A stretch of 64,000 bases of DNA from Bradyrhizobium sp. CCH5-F6 (GCF_001556045.1 NZ_LSIC01000094.1:186001-250000), one strand, 5' to 3'. Shown: positions 36,193 through 45,525, counted from the first letter of the stretch. Numbers and translations are program-made. The notes: a model not told the origin generated them from the sequence alone.

Positions 36193-37089
36193 ATGCATCT
36201 TCTCAAGGACGATTCCGCTGCTGATCGACTGAGCAACCCGGCGCTGGCCGAGCGCGCGCGTGCGCAAGAATTTTCTGCCGAGCTTGCCCCCAGCATGGAC
36301 CATCTCGATCAGCTCGAGGCCCAGAGCATCTACATCTTCCGCGAGGCCTTCGCCCGGCTGAAGAAGATCGCCCTTCTGTGGTCGCTCGGCAAGGACTCCA
36401 ACGTGATGATCTGGCTGGCGCGGAAAGCCTTCTTCGGCAAGATGCCGTTCCCCGCCCTTCACGTCGACACCGGCAAGAAGTTTCCGGAGATGTATCGCTT
36501 CCGCGATCATTACGGCAAGGAGTGGGAGCTGGATTTGCGCGTCGAGCCCTGCCCGCCGATCGATGCCGTCGATCCGACGCTGCCGCCGGCCGCGCGCTCC
36601 GCCGCGCGCAAGACCGAAGGCCTCAAGATGGCGCTCGCCAAATACGGCTTTGACGGCCTGATCGCCGGCATCCGCCGCGACGAGGAGGCGACGCGCGCCA
36701 AGGAGCGCGTGTTCTCGCCGCGCGGGTTGGAGGGCAATTGGGACGTGCGCGACCAGCCGCCGGAGTTCTGGGATCATTTCAATGCCTCGCCGCCGCAAGG
36801 CGCGCATCTGCGCATCCATCCGATCCTGCATTGGACCGAGGCCGACATCTGGGCCTACACCAAGCGCGAGAACATCCCGATCATCCCGCTGTATCTCGCC
36901 AAGGACGGCAAGCGCTATCGCTCGCTGGGGGACCAGGACATCACCAATCCGGTCGCCTCGAACGCCTCGAGCATCGACGAGATCCTGATCGAGCTCGAAC
37001 AGACCAAGGTGCCGGAGCGCGCCGGACGCGCGCTCGACCACGAGACCGAGGACGCTTTCGAGCGCCTGCGCGTCGCCGGCTATCTCTGA
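36193..37089 (+). CDS. cysD: sulfate adenylyltransferase subunit 2
   Basis: This protein of about 298 residues is the ATP-sulfurylase catalytic subunit. It has the PP-loop LLWSLGKDSNVMIWLARKAF and the conserved HVDTGKKFPEMYRFRD, GIRRDEEATRAKER and HPILHWTEADIWAY. ATG at 36193 is used; an in-frame GTG lies at 36184. It forms APS from sulfate and ATP together with CysN, and heads the divergent plus-strand operon. Confidence 0.96.
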   Translation: MHLLKDDSAADRLSNPALAERARAQEFSAELAPSMDHLDQLEAQSIYIFREAFARLKKIALLWSLGKDSNVMIWLARKAFFGKMPFPALHVDTGKKFPEMYRFRDHYGKEWELDLRVEPCPPIDAVDPTLPPAARSAARKTEGLKMALAKYGFDGLIAGIRRDEEATRAKERVFSPRGLEGNWDVRDQPPEFWDHFNASPPQGAHLRIHPILHWTEADIWAYTKRENIPIIPLYLAKDGKRYRSLGDQDITNPVASNASSIDEILIELEQTKVPERAGRALDHETEDAFERLRVAGYL

Positions 37090-37110
37090 CCTCAAGGACG
37101 ACACGCGGCC

Positions 37111-39027
37111 ATGAACATGATCGTCACGCCTGCTTCGCCCGCCACCCCGAACGGCACCACGCGTCCCCAGGTACGCATCGTCATCGTCGGCCATGTCGAT
37201 CACGGCAAGTCGACGCTGGTCGGCCGCCTCCTGCACGAGACCGGCAGCCTGCCCGAGGGCAAGCTGGAAATGCTGAAGGCCGTGAGCGCGCGGCGCGGCA
37301 TGCCGTTCGAATGGTCGTTCCTGCTCGATGCGCTCCAGACCGAGCGCGACCAGGGCATCACCATCGACACCACGCAGATCCGCTTCCGCACCAATTCGCG
37401 CGACATCGTGCTGATCGACGCGCCCGGCCACGCCGAGTTCCTGCGCAACATGATCACCGGCGCTTCGCAGGCCGACGGCGCGGTGCTGATCATCGACGCG
37501 CTCGAAGGCGTGCGCGACCAGACGAGGCGGCACGGCTATCTCCTGCATCTGCTCGGCGTGAAGCAGGTCGCGGTCGTCGTCAACAAGATGGACCGCGTCG
37601 ATTTCTCCGCCGCGCGCTTCAAGGACATCAGCGACGAGATCTCGGCGCATCTGAGCGGCCTCGGCGTGACGCCGACCGCCGTGATCCCGATCTCGGCGCG
37701 CGACGGCGACGGCGTCGCGGAGCGCACGGGGCGCATCGGCTGGTACAAGGGACCGACCGTGGTCGAGGCGCTCGACCGGCTGGAGCCGGCGCGGGCGTTG
37801 GAAGCGCTGGCGCTGCGCCTGCCAGTGCAGGCGATCTACAAATTCGACGACCGCCGGATCGTGGCGGGCCGCATCGAATCCGGCAGCCTCAAAGCCGGCG
37901 ACGAGATCGTGATCATGCCGGCCGGCAAGATCGCCAGGATCAAGACGGTCGAAAGCTGGCCGGTGACGCCGCTGGCGGGACGACAGGGCGCCGGCCGCTC
38001 GGTCGGCATCACGCTCGACCGCGAATTGTTCATCGAGCGCGGCGACATCGTCGCGCATGCAGGCAGTGCCCCGCGCGAGACGCGGCGGCTGCGTGCGCGC
38101 ATCTTCTGGCTGCACGACAAGCCGCTCGCCAAGGGCGACCAGATCCTGGTGCGCAGCGGTCCGAAGGAGAGCCGTGCCACCGTCGTCGCAATCGAGAAGG
38201 CCGTCGATCCCGGCGAACTGTCGAGCACCGAGAACAAGGCGATCGGTCGCAACCATGTCGGCGAGATCGACATTTCGCTTTCCAGCCCGATTGCGACCGA
38301 TCCCTACACCGAGAATCCGCGCACCGGCCGTCTCGTGATCGAGGTCGCGGGACGCATCGCCGGCGGCGGCCTGGTGCTGTCGGTGGACGCCGGCCAGCGT
38401 GCCGTGCCGGTCGATATCGTGCCGGTGGAATCCGCCCTGCGACCCGACGAACGCTCCGCGCGCTACCGCCACAACGGCGCCGTGGTCTGGCTCACAGGTC
38501 TGCCCGCCTCGGGCAAGTCGACGCTGGCGAAGGCGCTGGAGCGGCGGCTGTTCAGCAATGGCGGCTCGCCAATCCTGCTCGACGGCGACACGCTGCGCGC
38601 CGGGCTCAACAGCGATCTTGGCTTCTCCGCCACTGACCGCAGCGAGAACATCCGCCGTCTCGCCGAGGTCGCCACGCATCTGGCCCGCAACGGCCATATC
38701 GCCATCGTCGCCGCGGTCTCGCCGGCGCGCGAGGACCGTGCCACCGCGCGCCGCATCGCGGATACTGCGTTTCGCGAGATCCACGTCGCGACGCCGGCAC
38801 AGGTGTGCGAGGAGCGCGATCCCAAGGGCCACTACAAGAAGGCGCGCGCCGGCACGCTGGCCTCGTTCACCGGCATCGGCAACGACTACGAAAGACCGGA
38901 GGCCGCCGAGCTCGTGATCGATACCTCGACGAGAACGGTCGCTGAGGCCGCCGACGAGATCGAGCAGATGCTGAAGGCGACCGGCGTGCTGTTCGACGAG
39001 GTCGTGGACCTCGCCGCGAATATTTGA
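37111..39027 (+). CDS. cysNC: bifunctional sulfate adenylyltransferase subunit 1 / APS kinase
   Basis: This 638-residue fusion is of the NodQ type. The N-terminal part is the CysN GTPase with [10 protein letters not shown] (26-35), DAPGHAEF and NKMD, followed by beta-barrel domains. The last about 190 residues are APS kinase (CysC) with Walker [10 protein letters not shown] and [16 protein letters not shown], then [15 protein letters not shown]. It boosts ATP sulfurylase with CysD and phosphorylates APS to PAPS. PAPS is not needed by the APS-type CysH, so the kinase probably serves sulfation. Confidence 0.95.
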   Translation: MNMIVTPASPATPNGTTRPQVRIVIVGHVDHGKSTLVGRLLHETGSLPEGKLEMLKAVSARRGMPFEWSFLLDALQTERDQGITIDTTQIRFRTNSRDIVLIDAPGHAEFLRNMITGASQADGAVLIIDALEGVRDQTRRHGYLLHLLGVKQVAVVVNKMDRVDFSAARFKDISDEISAHLSGLGVTPTAVIPISARDGDGVAERTGRIGWYKGPTVVEALDRLEPARALEALALRLPVQAIYKFDDRRIVAGRIESGSLKAGDEIVIMPAGKIARIKTVESWPVTPLAGRQGAGRSVGITLDRELFIERGDIVAHAGSAPRETRRLRARIFWLHDKPLAKGDQILVRSGPKESRATVVAIEKAVDPGELSSTENKAIGRNHVGEIDISLSSPIATDPYTENPRTGRLVIEVAGRIAGGGLVLSVDAGQRAVPVDIVPVESALRPDERSARYRHNGAVVWLTGLPASGKSTLAKALERRLFSNGGSPILLDGDTLRAGLNSDLGFSATDRSENIRRLAEVATHLARNGHIAIVAAVSPAREDRATARRIADTAFREIHVATPAQVCEERDPKGHYKKARAGTLASFTGIGNDYERPEAAELVIDTSTRTVAEAADEIEQMLKATGVLFDEVVDLAANI

Positions 39028-39049
39028 GCGTGCCCTAACCCCCGCTGTC

Positions 39050-39210
39050 GTCGTCCGGCTTGCCGTCTTCGCTAAAGCTTCGCCGGCCCAACATCGAAGA
39101 GCCCGGCGAAGCCTTTGGCGTAGCCGGGACCGGGCGGCCCAGTTTTCCAGAGCCAGCGTGGGGATACCGAGAGGCCACGGCGTCCTGGATTCCCCGCTTT
39201 CGCGGGGAAT
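39050..39210. repeat. cluster of GC-rich inverted repeats downstream of cysNC
   Basis: GCTTCGCCGG (39077-39086) and CCGGCGAAGC (39103-39112) form a 10-bp stem. ATTCCCCGC-TTTC-GCGGGGAAT (39189-39210) forms a second, tighter hairpin of the rhizobial ATTCCCCGC palindrome type followed by GACAG. Neither has a T-tract. They probably represent decayed intergenic repeat elements. Confidence 0.6.
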
Positions 39211-39387
39211 GACAGCCGATGCGTTGGGGTCCGCACCTTCCTTGACATTTTGACAAGCCTTTGGGGGTCTTCTCACCGCCCCGATTTTGGGGCTAATAGG
39301 TCCCGAAAGCCGCCCCTCGTGGGTGCATTTTGCTGCTGACGGGTCAAAAGCAGCCAAAAACAGCCATTTCCAACAAGAAAGCCCATC
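39211..39387 (+). promoter_or_regulatory. upstream region of glcB
   Basis: Two overlapping TTGACA hexamers (39242-39247 and 39250-39255) lie here but no matching -10 is apparent. GCCCC-GATTTT-GGGGC (39278-39293) is a small inverted repeat. The region presumably holds the glcB promoter. Confidence 0.35.
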
Positions 39388-41553
39388 ATGAAACGCGTCG
39401 ATGCCCACGGATTGAAGATCGCTCCCGTCCTGTTCGATTTCATCGCCAAGGAAGCGGCCCCGAAAACGGGGATCGCGCCGGATGCGTTCTGGGCGGGGCT
39501 TGCTGCCATCATCAAGGAACTGGGCCCGAAGAACCGCGAGCTGCTCGCATTCCGCGACACGCTGCAGGCCAAGATCGACGACTGGCACCGCGCCAACAAG
39601 GGCAAGGCCTTCGACCTCGATGCCTACACCGGCTTCCTGAAGGAGATCGGCTATCTGGTCCCCGAACCGGCGACGCAGAAGGTCGAGACCGCCAATGTGG
39701 ACGAGGAGATCGGCAAGATCTGCGGCCCGCAGCTGGTCGTGCCTCTCACAAACGCGCGCTACGCGCTGAACGCGGCGAATGCACGCTGGGGCTCACTCTA
39801 CGATGCCTTCTACGGCACCGACGCGATCCCGCACGATCCCTCGGAAAGCGGCAAGGGCTACAACAAGGCGCGCGGCGACAAGGTGATCGCCAAGGCCAAG
39901 GCGTTCCTCGACAGCGCCGTGCCGCTGGCAACCGGCAGCCACACCGACGTCACCGCCTACAGCGTCGTCGCGGGCCAGCTCGCGGTGAAGCTGAAGAGCG
40001 GCAACGCCACCGCGCTGAAGAACGCCGCGCAGTTCGCGGGCTTCCAGGGCGATGCCGCCGCGCCGAGCGCGGTGCTGCTCGTCAACAACGGCCTGCATGT
40101 CGAGGTCAAGATCGACCGCAGCAGCGCCATCGGCAAGGACGATCCGGCCGGCGTCGCCGACATGATCATGGAAGCGGCGGTCTCGACCATCCTCGACATG
40201 GAAGACTCGGTCGCAGCGGTCGATGCTGACGACAAGGTGCTGGTCTACCGCAATACGCTCGGCCTGATGAACGGCACGCTGTCGGCCGATTTCGAGAAGG
40301 GCGGCAAGACGTTGACGCGCTCGCTCAACGCCGACCGTTCTTACAAGACACCGGACGGCAAGGGCGAGGTGACGCTGCACGGCCGCAGCCTGCTGCTGAT
40401 GCGCAATTGCGGTCACCACATGTTCACCGACGCGGTGCTCGATGAGAAGGGCGAGGAAATTCCCGAGGGCCTGCTCGATGCTGCCGTCTCCGGCCTGCTC
40501 GCGATCCACGACCTCAAGGGTCTTTCCAAGGTCAAGAACAGCCGCACCGGCTCGGCCTATATCGTCAAGCCGAAGATGCACGGCCCGGACGAGGTGTCGC
40601 TGACCTGCGAGATCTTCGATCGCGTCGAGAAGATGCTGGGCCTGCCGGAAAACACGCTCAAGGTCGGCATCATGGACGAGGAACGGCGCACCACCGTCAA
40701 CCTCAAGGCCTGCATCCAACGCGCCTCCAAGCGCATCATGTTCATCAACACCGGCTTCCTCGACCGCACTGGCGACGAGATCCACACCTCGATGGAAGCG
40801 GGCCCGATGATCCGCAAGAACGAGATGAAGGCGCAGGCGTGGATCAAGGCCTATGAGGACTGGAACGTCGACATGGGCCTGACCTGTGGCTTGCCCGGCC
40901 ATGCGCAGATCGGCAAGGGCATGTGGGCGGCGCCCGACAAGATGGCGGATATGCTGGCGCAAAAGCTTGGCCATCCGCAGGCCGGCGCCACCACTGCCTG
41001 GGTGCCGTCGCCGACGGCCGCGACGCTGCACGCGCTGCACTACCACCAGGTCAACGTCACCGCGCGCCAGGAAGAGCTCACCAAGGGCGGACCGCGCGCG
41101 AAGCTCTCGGACATCCTCACCATTCCGGTGTCGAAATCGAATTGGGCGCCCGACGACGTCAAGCAGGAGATCGACAACAATTGCCAGGGCATCCTCGGCT
41201 ACGTCGTGCGCTGGATCGACCAGGGCGTCGGCTGCTCCAAGGTGCCCGACATCCACGATGTCGGACTGATGGAAGACCGCGCGACCTTGCGCATCTCCAG
41301 CCAGCACCTCGCCAACTGGCTGCACCAGGGTGTGATCACCGAGGCGCAGGTGATGGAATCGCTCAAGCGCATGGCCGTCGTCGTCGACAAGCAGAACGCG
41401 GGCGATCCCATCTACAAGCCGATGGCACCCGCCTTCGACGGCGTCGCCTTCAAGGCCGCCTGCGACCTCATCTTCAAGGGCCGCGAGCAACCGAACGGCT
41501 ACACCGAATACATCCTCACCGCGCGCCGCCGCGAGGCGAAGGCGACGGGCTGA
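39388..41553 (+). CDS. glcB: malate synthase G
   Basis: This 721-residue enzyme condenses glyoxylate and acetyl-CoA to malate in the glyoxylate cycle. The length and the G-form blocks are typical: [39 protein letters not shown] and [18 protein letters not shown] strong terminator follows directly. The start ATG gives [12 protein letters not shown]. It allows growth on C2 compounds and fatty acids, including PHB-derived acetyl-CoA. Confidence 0.97.
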   Translation: MKRVDAHGLKIAPVLFDFIAKEAAPKTGIAPDAFWAGLAAIIKELGPKNRELLAFRDTLQAKIDDWHRANKGKAFDLDAYTGFLKEIGYLVPEPATQKVETANVDEEIGKICGPQLVVPLTNARYALNAANARWGSLYDAFYGTDAIPHDPSESGKGYNKARGDKVIAKAKAFLDSAVPLATGSHTDVTAYSVVAGQLAVKLKSGNATALKNAAQFAGFQGDAAAPSAVLLVNNGLHVEVKIDRSSAIGKDDPAGVADMIMEAAVSTILDMEDSVAAVDADDKVLVYRNTLGLMNGTLSADFEKGGKTLTRSLNADRSYKTPDGKGEVTLHGRSLLLMRNCGHHMFTDAVLDEKGEEIPEGLLDAAVSGLLAIHDLKGLSKVKNSRTGSAYIVKPKMHGPDEVSLTCEIFDRVEKMLGLPENTLKVGIMDEERRTTVNLKACIQRASKRIMFINTGFLDRTGDEIHTSMEAGPMIRKNEMKAQAWIKAYEDWNVDMGLTCGLPGHAQIGKGMWAAPDKMADMLAQKLGHPQAGATTAWVPSPTAATLHALHYHQVNVTARQEELTKGGPRAKLSDILTIPVSKSNWAPDDVKQEIDNNCQGILGYVVRWIDQGVGCSKVPDIHDVGLMEDRATLRISSQHLANWLHQGVITEAQVMESLKRMAVVVDKQNAGDPIYKPMAPAFDGVAFKAACDLIFKGREQPNGYTEYILTARRREAKATG

Positions 41554-41574
41554 GCTCCGATCGAGAACTTCAAG

Positions 41575-41601
41575 AGCCCCGGTTCACGCCGGGGCTTTTT
41601 T
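41575..41601 (+). terminator. rho-independent terminator after glcB
   Basis: AGCCCCGG (41575-41582) pairs with CCGGGGCT (41589-41596) around a 6-nt loop and runs into six Ts. Confidence 0.92.
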
Positions 41602-41627
41602 GCGGGCGAAACGCCGCGGCGGGCCGC

Positions 41628-41653
41628 GGAACGGCTGCGCCGGGGACCGCGTT
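41628..41653 (+). promoter_or_regulatory. EcfG (general stress) promoter, perfect match
   Basis: GGAAC at 41628-41632 and CGTT at 41650-41653 are separated by 17 nt, exactly the GGAAC-N16/17-CGTT consensus. It lies 29 nt upstream of the CsbD-like ATG. Confidence 0.75.
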
Positions 41654-41681
41654 GTACCGCCATCACCAACGGGAGATGGTC

Positions 41682-41882
41682 ATGGATTGGAATCGGATCG
41701 AAGGAAACTGGAAGCAATTCAAGGGCTCTGCCAAGGAGAAATGGGCCAAGCTCACCGACGACGACCTCACTCTGATCGAGGGTCGGCGCGAGCAGCTCGA
41801 GGGCCGGCTCCAGGAACGCTATGGCAAGGCCAAGGACCAGATTCGCCAGGACGTCGACGACTGGCTCAAATCGCTGCACTAA
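41682..41882 (+). CDS. CsbD family stress protein
   Basis: This 66-residue protein is a full-length CsbD-type member (MDWNRIEGNWKQFKGSAKEK, then WAKLTDDDL and GKAKDQIRQDVDDWL). ATG at 41682 follows GGGAGA; a second in-frame ATG is at 41676. A perfect EcfG-type promoter precedes it and a terminator follows, so it is a monocistronic stress gene. The role of CsbD proteins is unknown; they are small, acidic-basic helical cytoplasmic proteins. Confidence 0.93.
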   Translation: MDWNRIEGNWKQFKGSAKEKWAKLTDDDLTLIEGRREQLEGRLQERYGKAKDQIRQDVDDWLKSLH

Positions 41883-41896
41883 AGCAGCACAAACGA

Positions 41897-41926
41897 AGCC
41901 CCGGCTCACGCCGGGGCTTTTCTTTT
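41897..41926 (+). terminator. rho-independent terminator after csbD-like gene
   Basis: AGCCCCGG (41897-41904) pairs with CCGGGGCT (41911-41918) and is followed by TTTTCTTTT. The stem is identical to that of the glcB terminator 322 nt upstream. Confidence 0.92.
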
Positions 41927-41932
41927 GAGATG

Positions 41933-42007
41933 TAGCCCGAATGAGCGAAGCGATATCCGGGGACTTTTGTTGCGTCTTCCCGGATATCGCTTCGCTCATC
42001 CGGGCTA
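41933..42007. repeat. palindromic repeat (TAGCCCGAATGAGCGAAGCG family)
   Basis: A 28-nt arm (TAGCCCGAATGAGCGAAGCG and on to ATCCGGG) is repeated inverted with one mismatch around a 17-nt loop. It is a mobile-looking REP-type element typical of rhizobial intergenic DNA between convergent genes. Confidence 0.85.
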
Positions 42008-42018
42008 CGATACCTTCG

Positions 42019-42174
42019 CTAAAATACCGCCAGATATTTCAGCAGCGACACGATGCCGATGATGATGACGACCACGCGCGCGATCTGCTTGGCGCGGCCG
42101 TCCATGGGCAGCATGTTGATGAGATAAAGCACGAGAATAACGACGAGAAAGGTGACGAGTACGCCGACCAGCAT
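42019..42174 (-). CDS. 51-residue membrane protein (Thivi_2564-like)
   Basis: This small protein has two hydrophobic helices (about 2-19, LVGVLVTFLVVILVLYLI, and 33-48) around a short loop NMLPMDGRAKQ, the pattern of the Thivi_2564-type family. ATG at 42174 is preceded by GAAGGGGG. A perfect EcfG promoter lies about 40-63 nt upstream, so it is probably stress-induced. It is an inner-membrane protein of unknown function. Confidence 0.8.
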   Translation of the reverse strand: MLVGVLVTFLVVILVLYLINMLPMDGRAKQIARVVVIIIGIVSLLKYLAVF

Positions 42175-42212
42175 CGCGAGGGCCCCCTTCAGGCAAATTG
42201 CCGATGCTATCT

Positions 42213-42237
42213 AACGCACGGCATCGACGCTGGTTCC
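42213..42237 (-). promoter_or_regulatory. EcfG (general stress) promoter, perfect match
   Basis: On the minus strand GGAAC (42237-42233) and CGTT (42216-42213) are separated by 16 nt. It drives the 51-residue membrane protein gene at 42019-42174. Confidence 0.75.
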
Positions 42238-42316
42238 ATTGAGGCAACCCGCTGCAAATTCTGGCTAATCTGGCGCATACGATCGGTATCGTGCCGGAGA
42301 AAGCCGGAACGGTGGG

Positions 42317-42964
42317 CTACTCCTTCGCCACGATCGGGACCTGGCGGAATTTCGCGCGCACCGACTCCGGCAACGGCGAGAAATTCATCGTCACACCGCG
42401 ACGGTCGTTGGCATTGCGGCTGGCGACCACGAGGCCGCCGGCGCCGGCAACGATGTCACCCTTGCGCAGGGTTGGGTCGTCCTCGGCCTTGACCGATGCG
42501 AGCCCCGCCGGATCCTTGCCGTTGCAGGTGCAGCCCGCGACGATCTCGGTGCGATACCTGAACGCATTCGGCAGATCGGAATACGACTTTCCGTTCTCCG
42601 TCGTGGCGTCGTCGATATTGCTGCCATAGACCAGCGAGGTTTCCGAGGCCGGGCAGAAGCTCTTGCAGGATTGCGCCTTGCTCGCTGAATCGGAGCCTTG
42701 CGCCGGGAAGTAGCGGCCGTCGCAGCCGCGCACGCAATAGGCCGTGCCGCCGCCATAGGAGGCCCGCCGTGGCGTGTCGTAGCGCGGCCCGTCGTCGTTC
42801 GGAAGCGGCATCCGGATCTCGGGCGGCGGCCGCATCCGGAAGCCGCCGAACAATGCCGAGAAGAAATCCTCCGCATGCGCCGACGGTGCCGACGCCAAAC
42901 CGGCGGAGACAGCGATCAGGATCGCCGCACCGCCAGCCACTTTTCCAACCAGGCGTCTGCTCAT
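42317..42964 (-). CDS. DUF2865 exported protein
   Basis: This 215-residue protein has a signal peptide (1-31, SAHAED) and the DUF2865 core: TAYCVRGCDGRYFP, SCKSFCPAS and AGCTCNGKDPAG. The regular cysteines suggest disulfides. The family is confined to Rhizobiales and has no known activity. It lies 16 nt downstream of the L,D-transpeptidase gene on the same strand, so both may share the EcfG promoter at 43.8 kb. Confidence 0.9.
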   Translation of the reverse strand: MSRRLVGKVAGGAAILIAVSAGLASAPSAHAEDFFSALFGGFRMRPPPEIRMPLPNDDGPRYDTPRRASYGGGTAYCVRGCDGRYFPAQGSDSASKAQSCKSFCPASETSLVYGSNIDDATTENGKSYSDLPNAFRYRTEIVAGCTCNGKDPAGLASVKAEDDPTLRKGDIVAGAGGLVVASRNANDRRGVTMNFSPLPESVRAKFRQVPIVAKE

Positions 42965-42980
42965 ATGACCTCGCTCACTT

Positions 42981-43754
42981 TCAGTTCACGGCCGAGGTCG
43001 TGATGTTCAAAGCCTGCCGGCCCGAGGGCAGCATCGTCACGGCCGGACGCTTGCGGACGGGGTCGCCTCCCTTGGCCATCAAGGGAGCGTTCTTCGGCAG
43101 CACCACGACCTTGGCGCCGACATTGACGCGGTTGAACAGGTCGACGACGTCCTCGTTGGTCATGCGGATGCAGCCCGACGAGACGAACTTGCCGATCGTG
43201 GAAGGGTCGTTGGTGCCGTGGATGCGGTATTGGCTGGAACCCAGATACATCGCACGCGCGCCGAGCGGATTGCCGGGGCCGCCGGCGACGAAGCGGGGAA
43301 GATAGGGCTGACGCGCAATCATCTCGGCCGGCGGATGCCAATCCGGCCACTCGGCCTTCCGGCTGACGGTCTGCACTCCGGACCAGGTGAAGCCTTCGCG
43401 GCCGACGCCGACGCCGTAGCGGATGGCGCGGCCGTTGCCCAGCACGTAATAGAGATAGGTGTTGTTGGTATCGATCACGATCGTCCCGGCCGGCTCGCTG
43501 CGGTCGAAGCCGACGATCTGCTTGCGCAGGCGATCAGGCAGCTGAGCATCCTCTTCCGACGCCGGCGGCGCCTCGTTCAAATAATCCTGTGAGTAGCCCT
43601 GGTCCTGCGGATACGCCTGCGACTGTATCGGCGCATAGCCGAACGTCTGCGCGGACGCGCTGCCAAAGGGCAGTGCCAGCATTGCGGTTGCGAAGGCGAA
43701 TGCGGTGACGGCGCGCGGCGAGACGCTGCGACGGACTACCGAGAACTTGGTCAT
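42981..43754 (-). CDS. L,D-transpeptidase (YkuD)
   Basis: This 257-residue exported enzyme makes 3-3 cross-links in peptidoglycan or tethers outer-membrane proteins to it. A signal peptide (1-36, SASAQ) precedes the YkuD domain (about 90-215), with His179 (YRIHGTND) and the catalytic Cys195 in SSGCIRM. ATG at 43754 follows GGGGCAG. A perfect EcfG promoter (43801-43826) lies 47 nt upstream, pointing to induction in general stress. Confidence 0.93.
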   Translation of the reverse strand: MTKFSVVRRSVSPRAVTAFAFATAMLALPFGSASAQTFGYAPIQSQAYPQDQGYSQDYLNEAPPASEEDAQLPDRLRKQIVGFDRSEPAGTIVIDTNNTYLYYVLGNGRAIRYGVGVGREGFTWSGVQTVSRKAEWPDWHPPAEMIARQPYLPRFVAGGPGNPLGARAMYLGSSQYRIHGTNDPSTIGKFVSSGCIRMTNEDVVDLFNRVNVGAKVVVLPKNAPLMAKGGDPVRKRPAVTMLPSGRQALNITTSAVN

Positions 43755-43800
43755 GTGCTGCCCCGTGGGATTGTGCACCAAGCGTGATGCGCTGCCGAAC

Positions 43801-43826
43801 AACGCCGTCAGCGGGATCGAAGTTCC
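43801..43826 (-). promoter_or_regulatory. EcfG (general stress) promoter, perfect match
   Basis: On the minus strand GGAAC (43826-43822) and CGTT (43804-43801) are separated by 17 nt, upstream of the L,D-transpeptidase. Confidence 0.75.
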
Positions 43827-43885
43827 CGCGAGGCGTGAGGCAGCGACGTCACAGTCAAGCGAGCTTCTGTTCACGATACCGCGAT

Positions 43886-43910
43886 GGAACCGACAGGCCG
43901 TGCGCGCGTT
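43886..43910 (+). promoter_or_regulatory. EcfG (general stress) promoter, perfect match
   Basis: GGAAC (43886-43890) and CGTT (43907-43910) are separated by 16 nt, 53 nt upstream of the AI-2E transporter start. It is back to back with the site for the L,D-transpeptidase. Confidence 0.75.
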
Positions 43911-43962
43911 GTCTGACCATTGATGGGCGCGCGGATCGCGGATTCCTCGCGGGAGAAGTATT

Positions 43963-45075
43963 GTGCGCGTCCTTCCAAGTGAACGTCTGATTTCCGGCCA
44001 CAGCGACGGCGAGCCGCTTCCCGAAAGTCATGCCGAGCTGCCCCCGGTTATCCGCCGCACCGACTTTGTCGCCTTCGCGCTCGCCGGGCTCTTGCTGATT
44101 GCCATCGTCGCCGTGCTCTATTTCGGCAGGGCATTCTTCCTGCCGGTGGTGATGGCGTTCGTGACCGGCACTATGCTGTCTCCGGCGGCGAGCTTCCTCG
44201 AGCGGAGCAAGGTCCCCCGCAGCCTCGGCGCCGTCCTGATCGTGGTCGCTGTGACCGCGGTAGTCGCCTTCGTCGTGGCGTTGATTGCTTCTCCCGTGAT
44301 GGAATGGAGCACGCGCCTGCCGGAGCTCGGCGCGCAACTGAAGGACAAGTTGCACGTGTTCGACCGTCCGCTTGCGTTGTGGCGGGAGATGCAAGCCATG
44401 CTCGGCGGCTCGGAAGGATTGCCGAGCTTCCACATGCCCAAGGTCGAGTGGGTGCAGCCGACGCTGGAATTCCTGTCACCGACCTTTACCGAATTCCTGC
44501 TGTTCTTCGTCACCCTGATCCTGTTCATTGCAAGCTGGCGCGACCTGCGGCGGGCCATGATCATGACCTTCAGCGATCATGACGCGCGCCTGCGTACGCT
44601 CCGCATTCTCAACGAGATCGAAGTCCATCTCGGCAATTATCTCCTGACCGTCACCCTCATCAATGTCGCCGTCGGTGTCGCCACCGGCCTCATCTGCGCG
44701 CTTACCGGAATGCCCAATCCGGCCGGGCTCGGCGCGCTGGCGGCAACGCTCAATTTCATCCCGATCATCGGGCCGGTTGCGATGTTCGTGGTGCTGGTCG
44801 TGGTGGGGCTGGTCGCCTTCCCGACCATCGGCGGCGGGCTTTTGGCCGCCCTCGCCTTTGGTGGCCTCACCTTTCTGGAGGGGCACTTCATCACGCCGGC
44901 CATCATCGGGCGGCGGCTGGCCTTGAATGCGCTCGCCGTGCTGCTGGCACTCGCGTTCTGGACCTGGCTTTGGGGGCCGATGGGCGCGTTCCTGTCGTCG
45001 CCGCTCCTGATCGTCGCGCTGATCCTGAAGGAGCACTTGCTGCCGGTGAATTCGCCGCAGCTCCCGCAAGCCTGA
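43963..45075 (+). CDS. AI-2E family transporter (PerM/YdiK type)
   Basis: This 370-residue membrane protein has about seven to eight helices and the family blocks YFGRAFFLPVVMAFVTGTML and LEGHFITPAIIGRRLALNAL. Members export autoinducer-2-like molecules or act as ion/solute antiporters; the actual substrate is not predictable. The start is GTG at 43963. A perfect EcfG promoter precedes it. Confidence 0.88.
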   Translation: MRVLPSERLISGHSDGEPLPESHAELPPVIRRTDFVAFALAGLLLIAIVAVLYFGRAFFLPVVMAFVTGTMLSPAASFLERSKVPRSLGAVLIVVAVTAVVAFVVALIASPVMEWSTRLPELGAQLKDKLHVFDRPLALWREMQAMLGGSEGLPSFHMPKVEWVQPTLEFLSPTFTEFLLFFVTLILFIASWRDLRRAMIMTFSDHDARLRTLRILNEIEVHLGNYLLTVTLINVAVGVATGLICALTGMPNPAGLGALAATLNFIPIIGPVAMFVVLVVVGLVAFPTIGGGLLAALAFGGLTFLEGHFITPAIIGRRLALNALAVLLALAFWTWLWGPMGAFLSSPLLIVALILKEHLLPVNSPQLPQA

Positions 45076-45090
45076 CCGGTTTCAGCAAAC

Positions 45091-45115
45091 GGAACTTACG
45101 CGGCGACGAAGCGTT
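45091..45115 (+). promoter_or_regulatory. EcfG (general stress) promoter, perfect match
   Basis: GGAAC (45091-45095) and CGTT (45112-45115) are separated by 16 nt, 39 nt upstream of the DUF883-like gene. Confidence 0.75.
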
Positions 45116-45153
45116 CTCCGCCCATCTCAGCCGTCAACACTTCGGAGCTCCCG

Positions 45154-45525
45154 ATGTCCACGACCAATGTCGAAGCGGGGATGAGAGACTGGACCGACAA
45201 AGCCACCAGAGAACGCCTCGAGAAGGATGTAGCAGCCGTGAAAAGCGATATCGCCGCCCTCACCGACCAGATCACCGACGCGCTCAACACCTTTGCCAAC
45301 TCCACGAGCAAGCAGGCTCGTAGCGGCTACCGGCAGGCGCGCGAGAACATGGATTCCGCGATGGATGACATGTCGCATCGCGGCAGCGCGATGATGGAAG
45401 CTGCGCAGGACGCCTATGGCTCGATCGAGGAGACGCTGGAAGACGCGATCACGCAGCGGCCGCTCGCGACCGTCGGGCTCGCGCTCGGCATCGGCTTCCT
45501 GATCGGCGCTGCCTGGCGCCGATAG
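45154..45525 (+). CDS. DUF883/YqjD-like stress protein with C-terminal membrane anchor
   Basis: This 123-residue protein has a long amphipathic helical region (about 15-95; VAAVKSDIAALTDQITDALN) and a C-terminal hydrophobic anchor (about 103-120, LATVGLALGIGFLIGAAW) ending in WRR. This is the layout of the ElaB/YqjD/DUF883 family, whose E. coli members bind stationary-phase ribosomes at the membrane. A perfect EcfG promoter precedes it. The gene at 45618 follows on the same strand. Confidence 0.88.
   Translation: MSTTNVEAGMRDWTDKATRERLEKDVAAVKSDIAALTDQITDALNTFANSTSKQARSGYRQARENMDSAMDDMSHRGSAMMEAAQDAYGSIEETLEDAITQRPLATVGLALGIGFLIGAAWRR

Noticed and set aside
39242..39278. Two TTGACA hexamers as a housekeeping promoter for glcB
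   Set aside because: No -10 hexamer is present at 16-18 nt from either copy.
36088..39588. A 1166-codon open frame antisense to cysD and cysNC
   Set aside because: It covers two highly conserved genes in a GC-rich genome where antisense frames stay open by codon bias. Its translation is rich in Arg, Asp, His and Ala with no family features.
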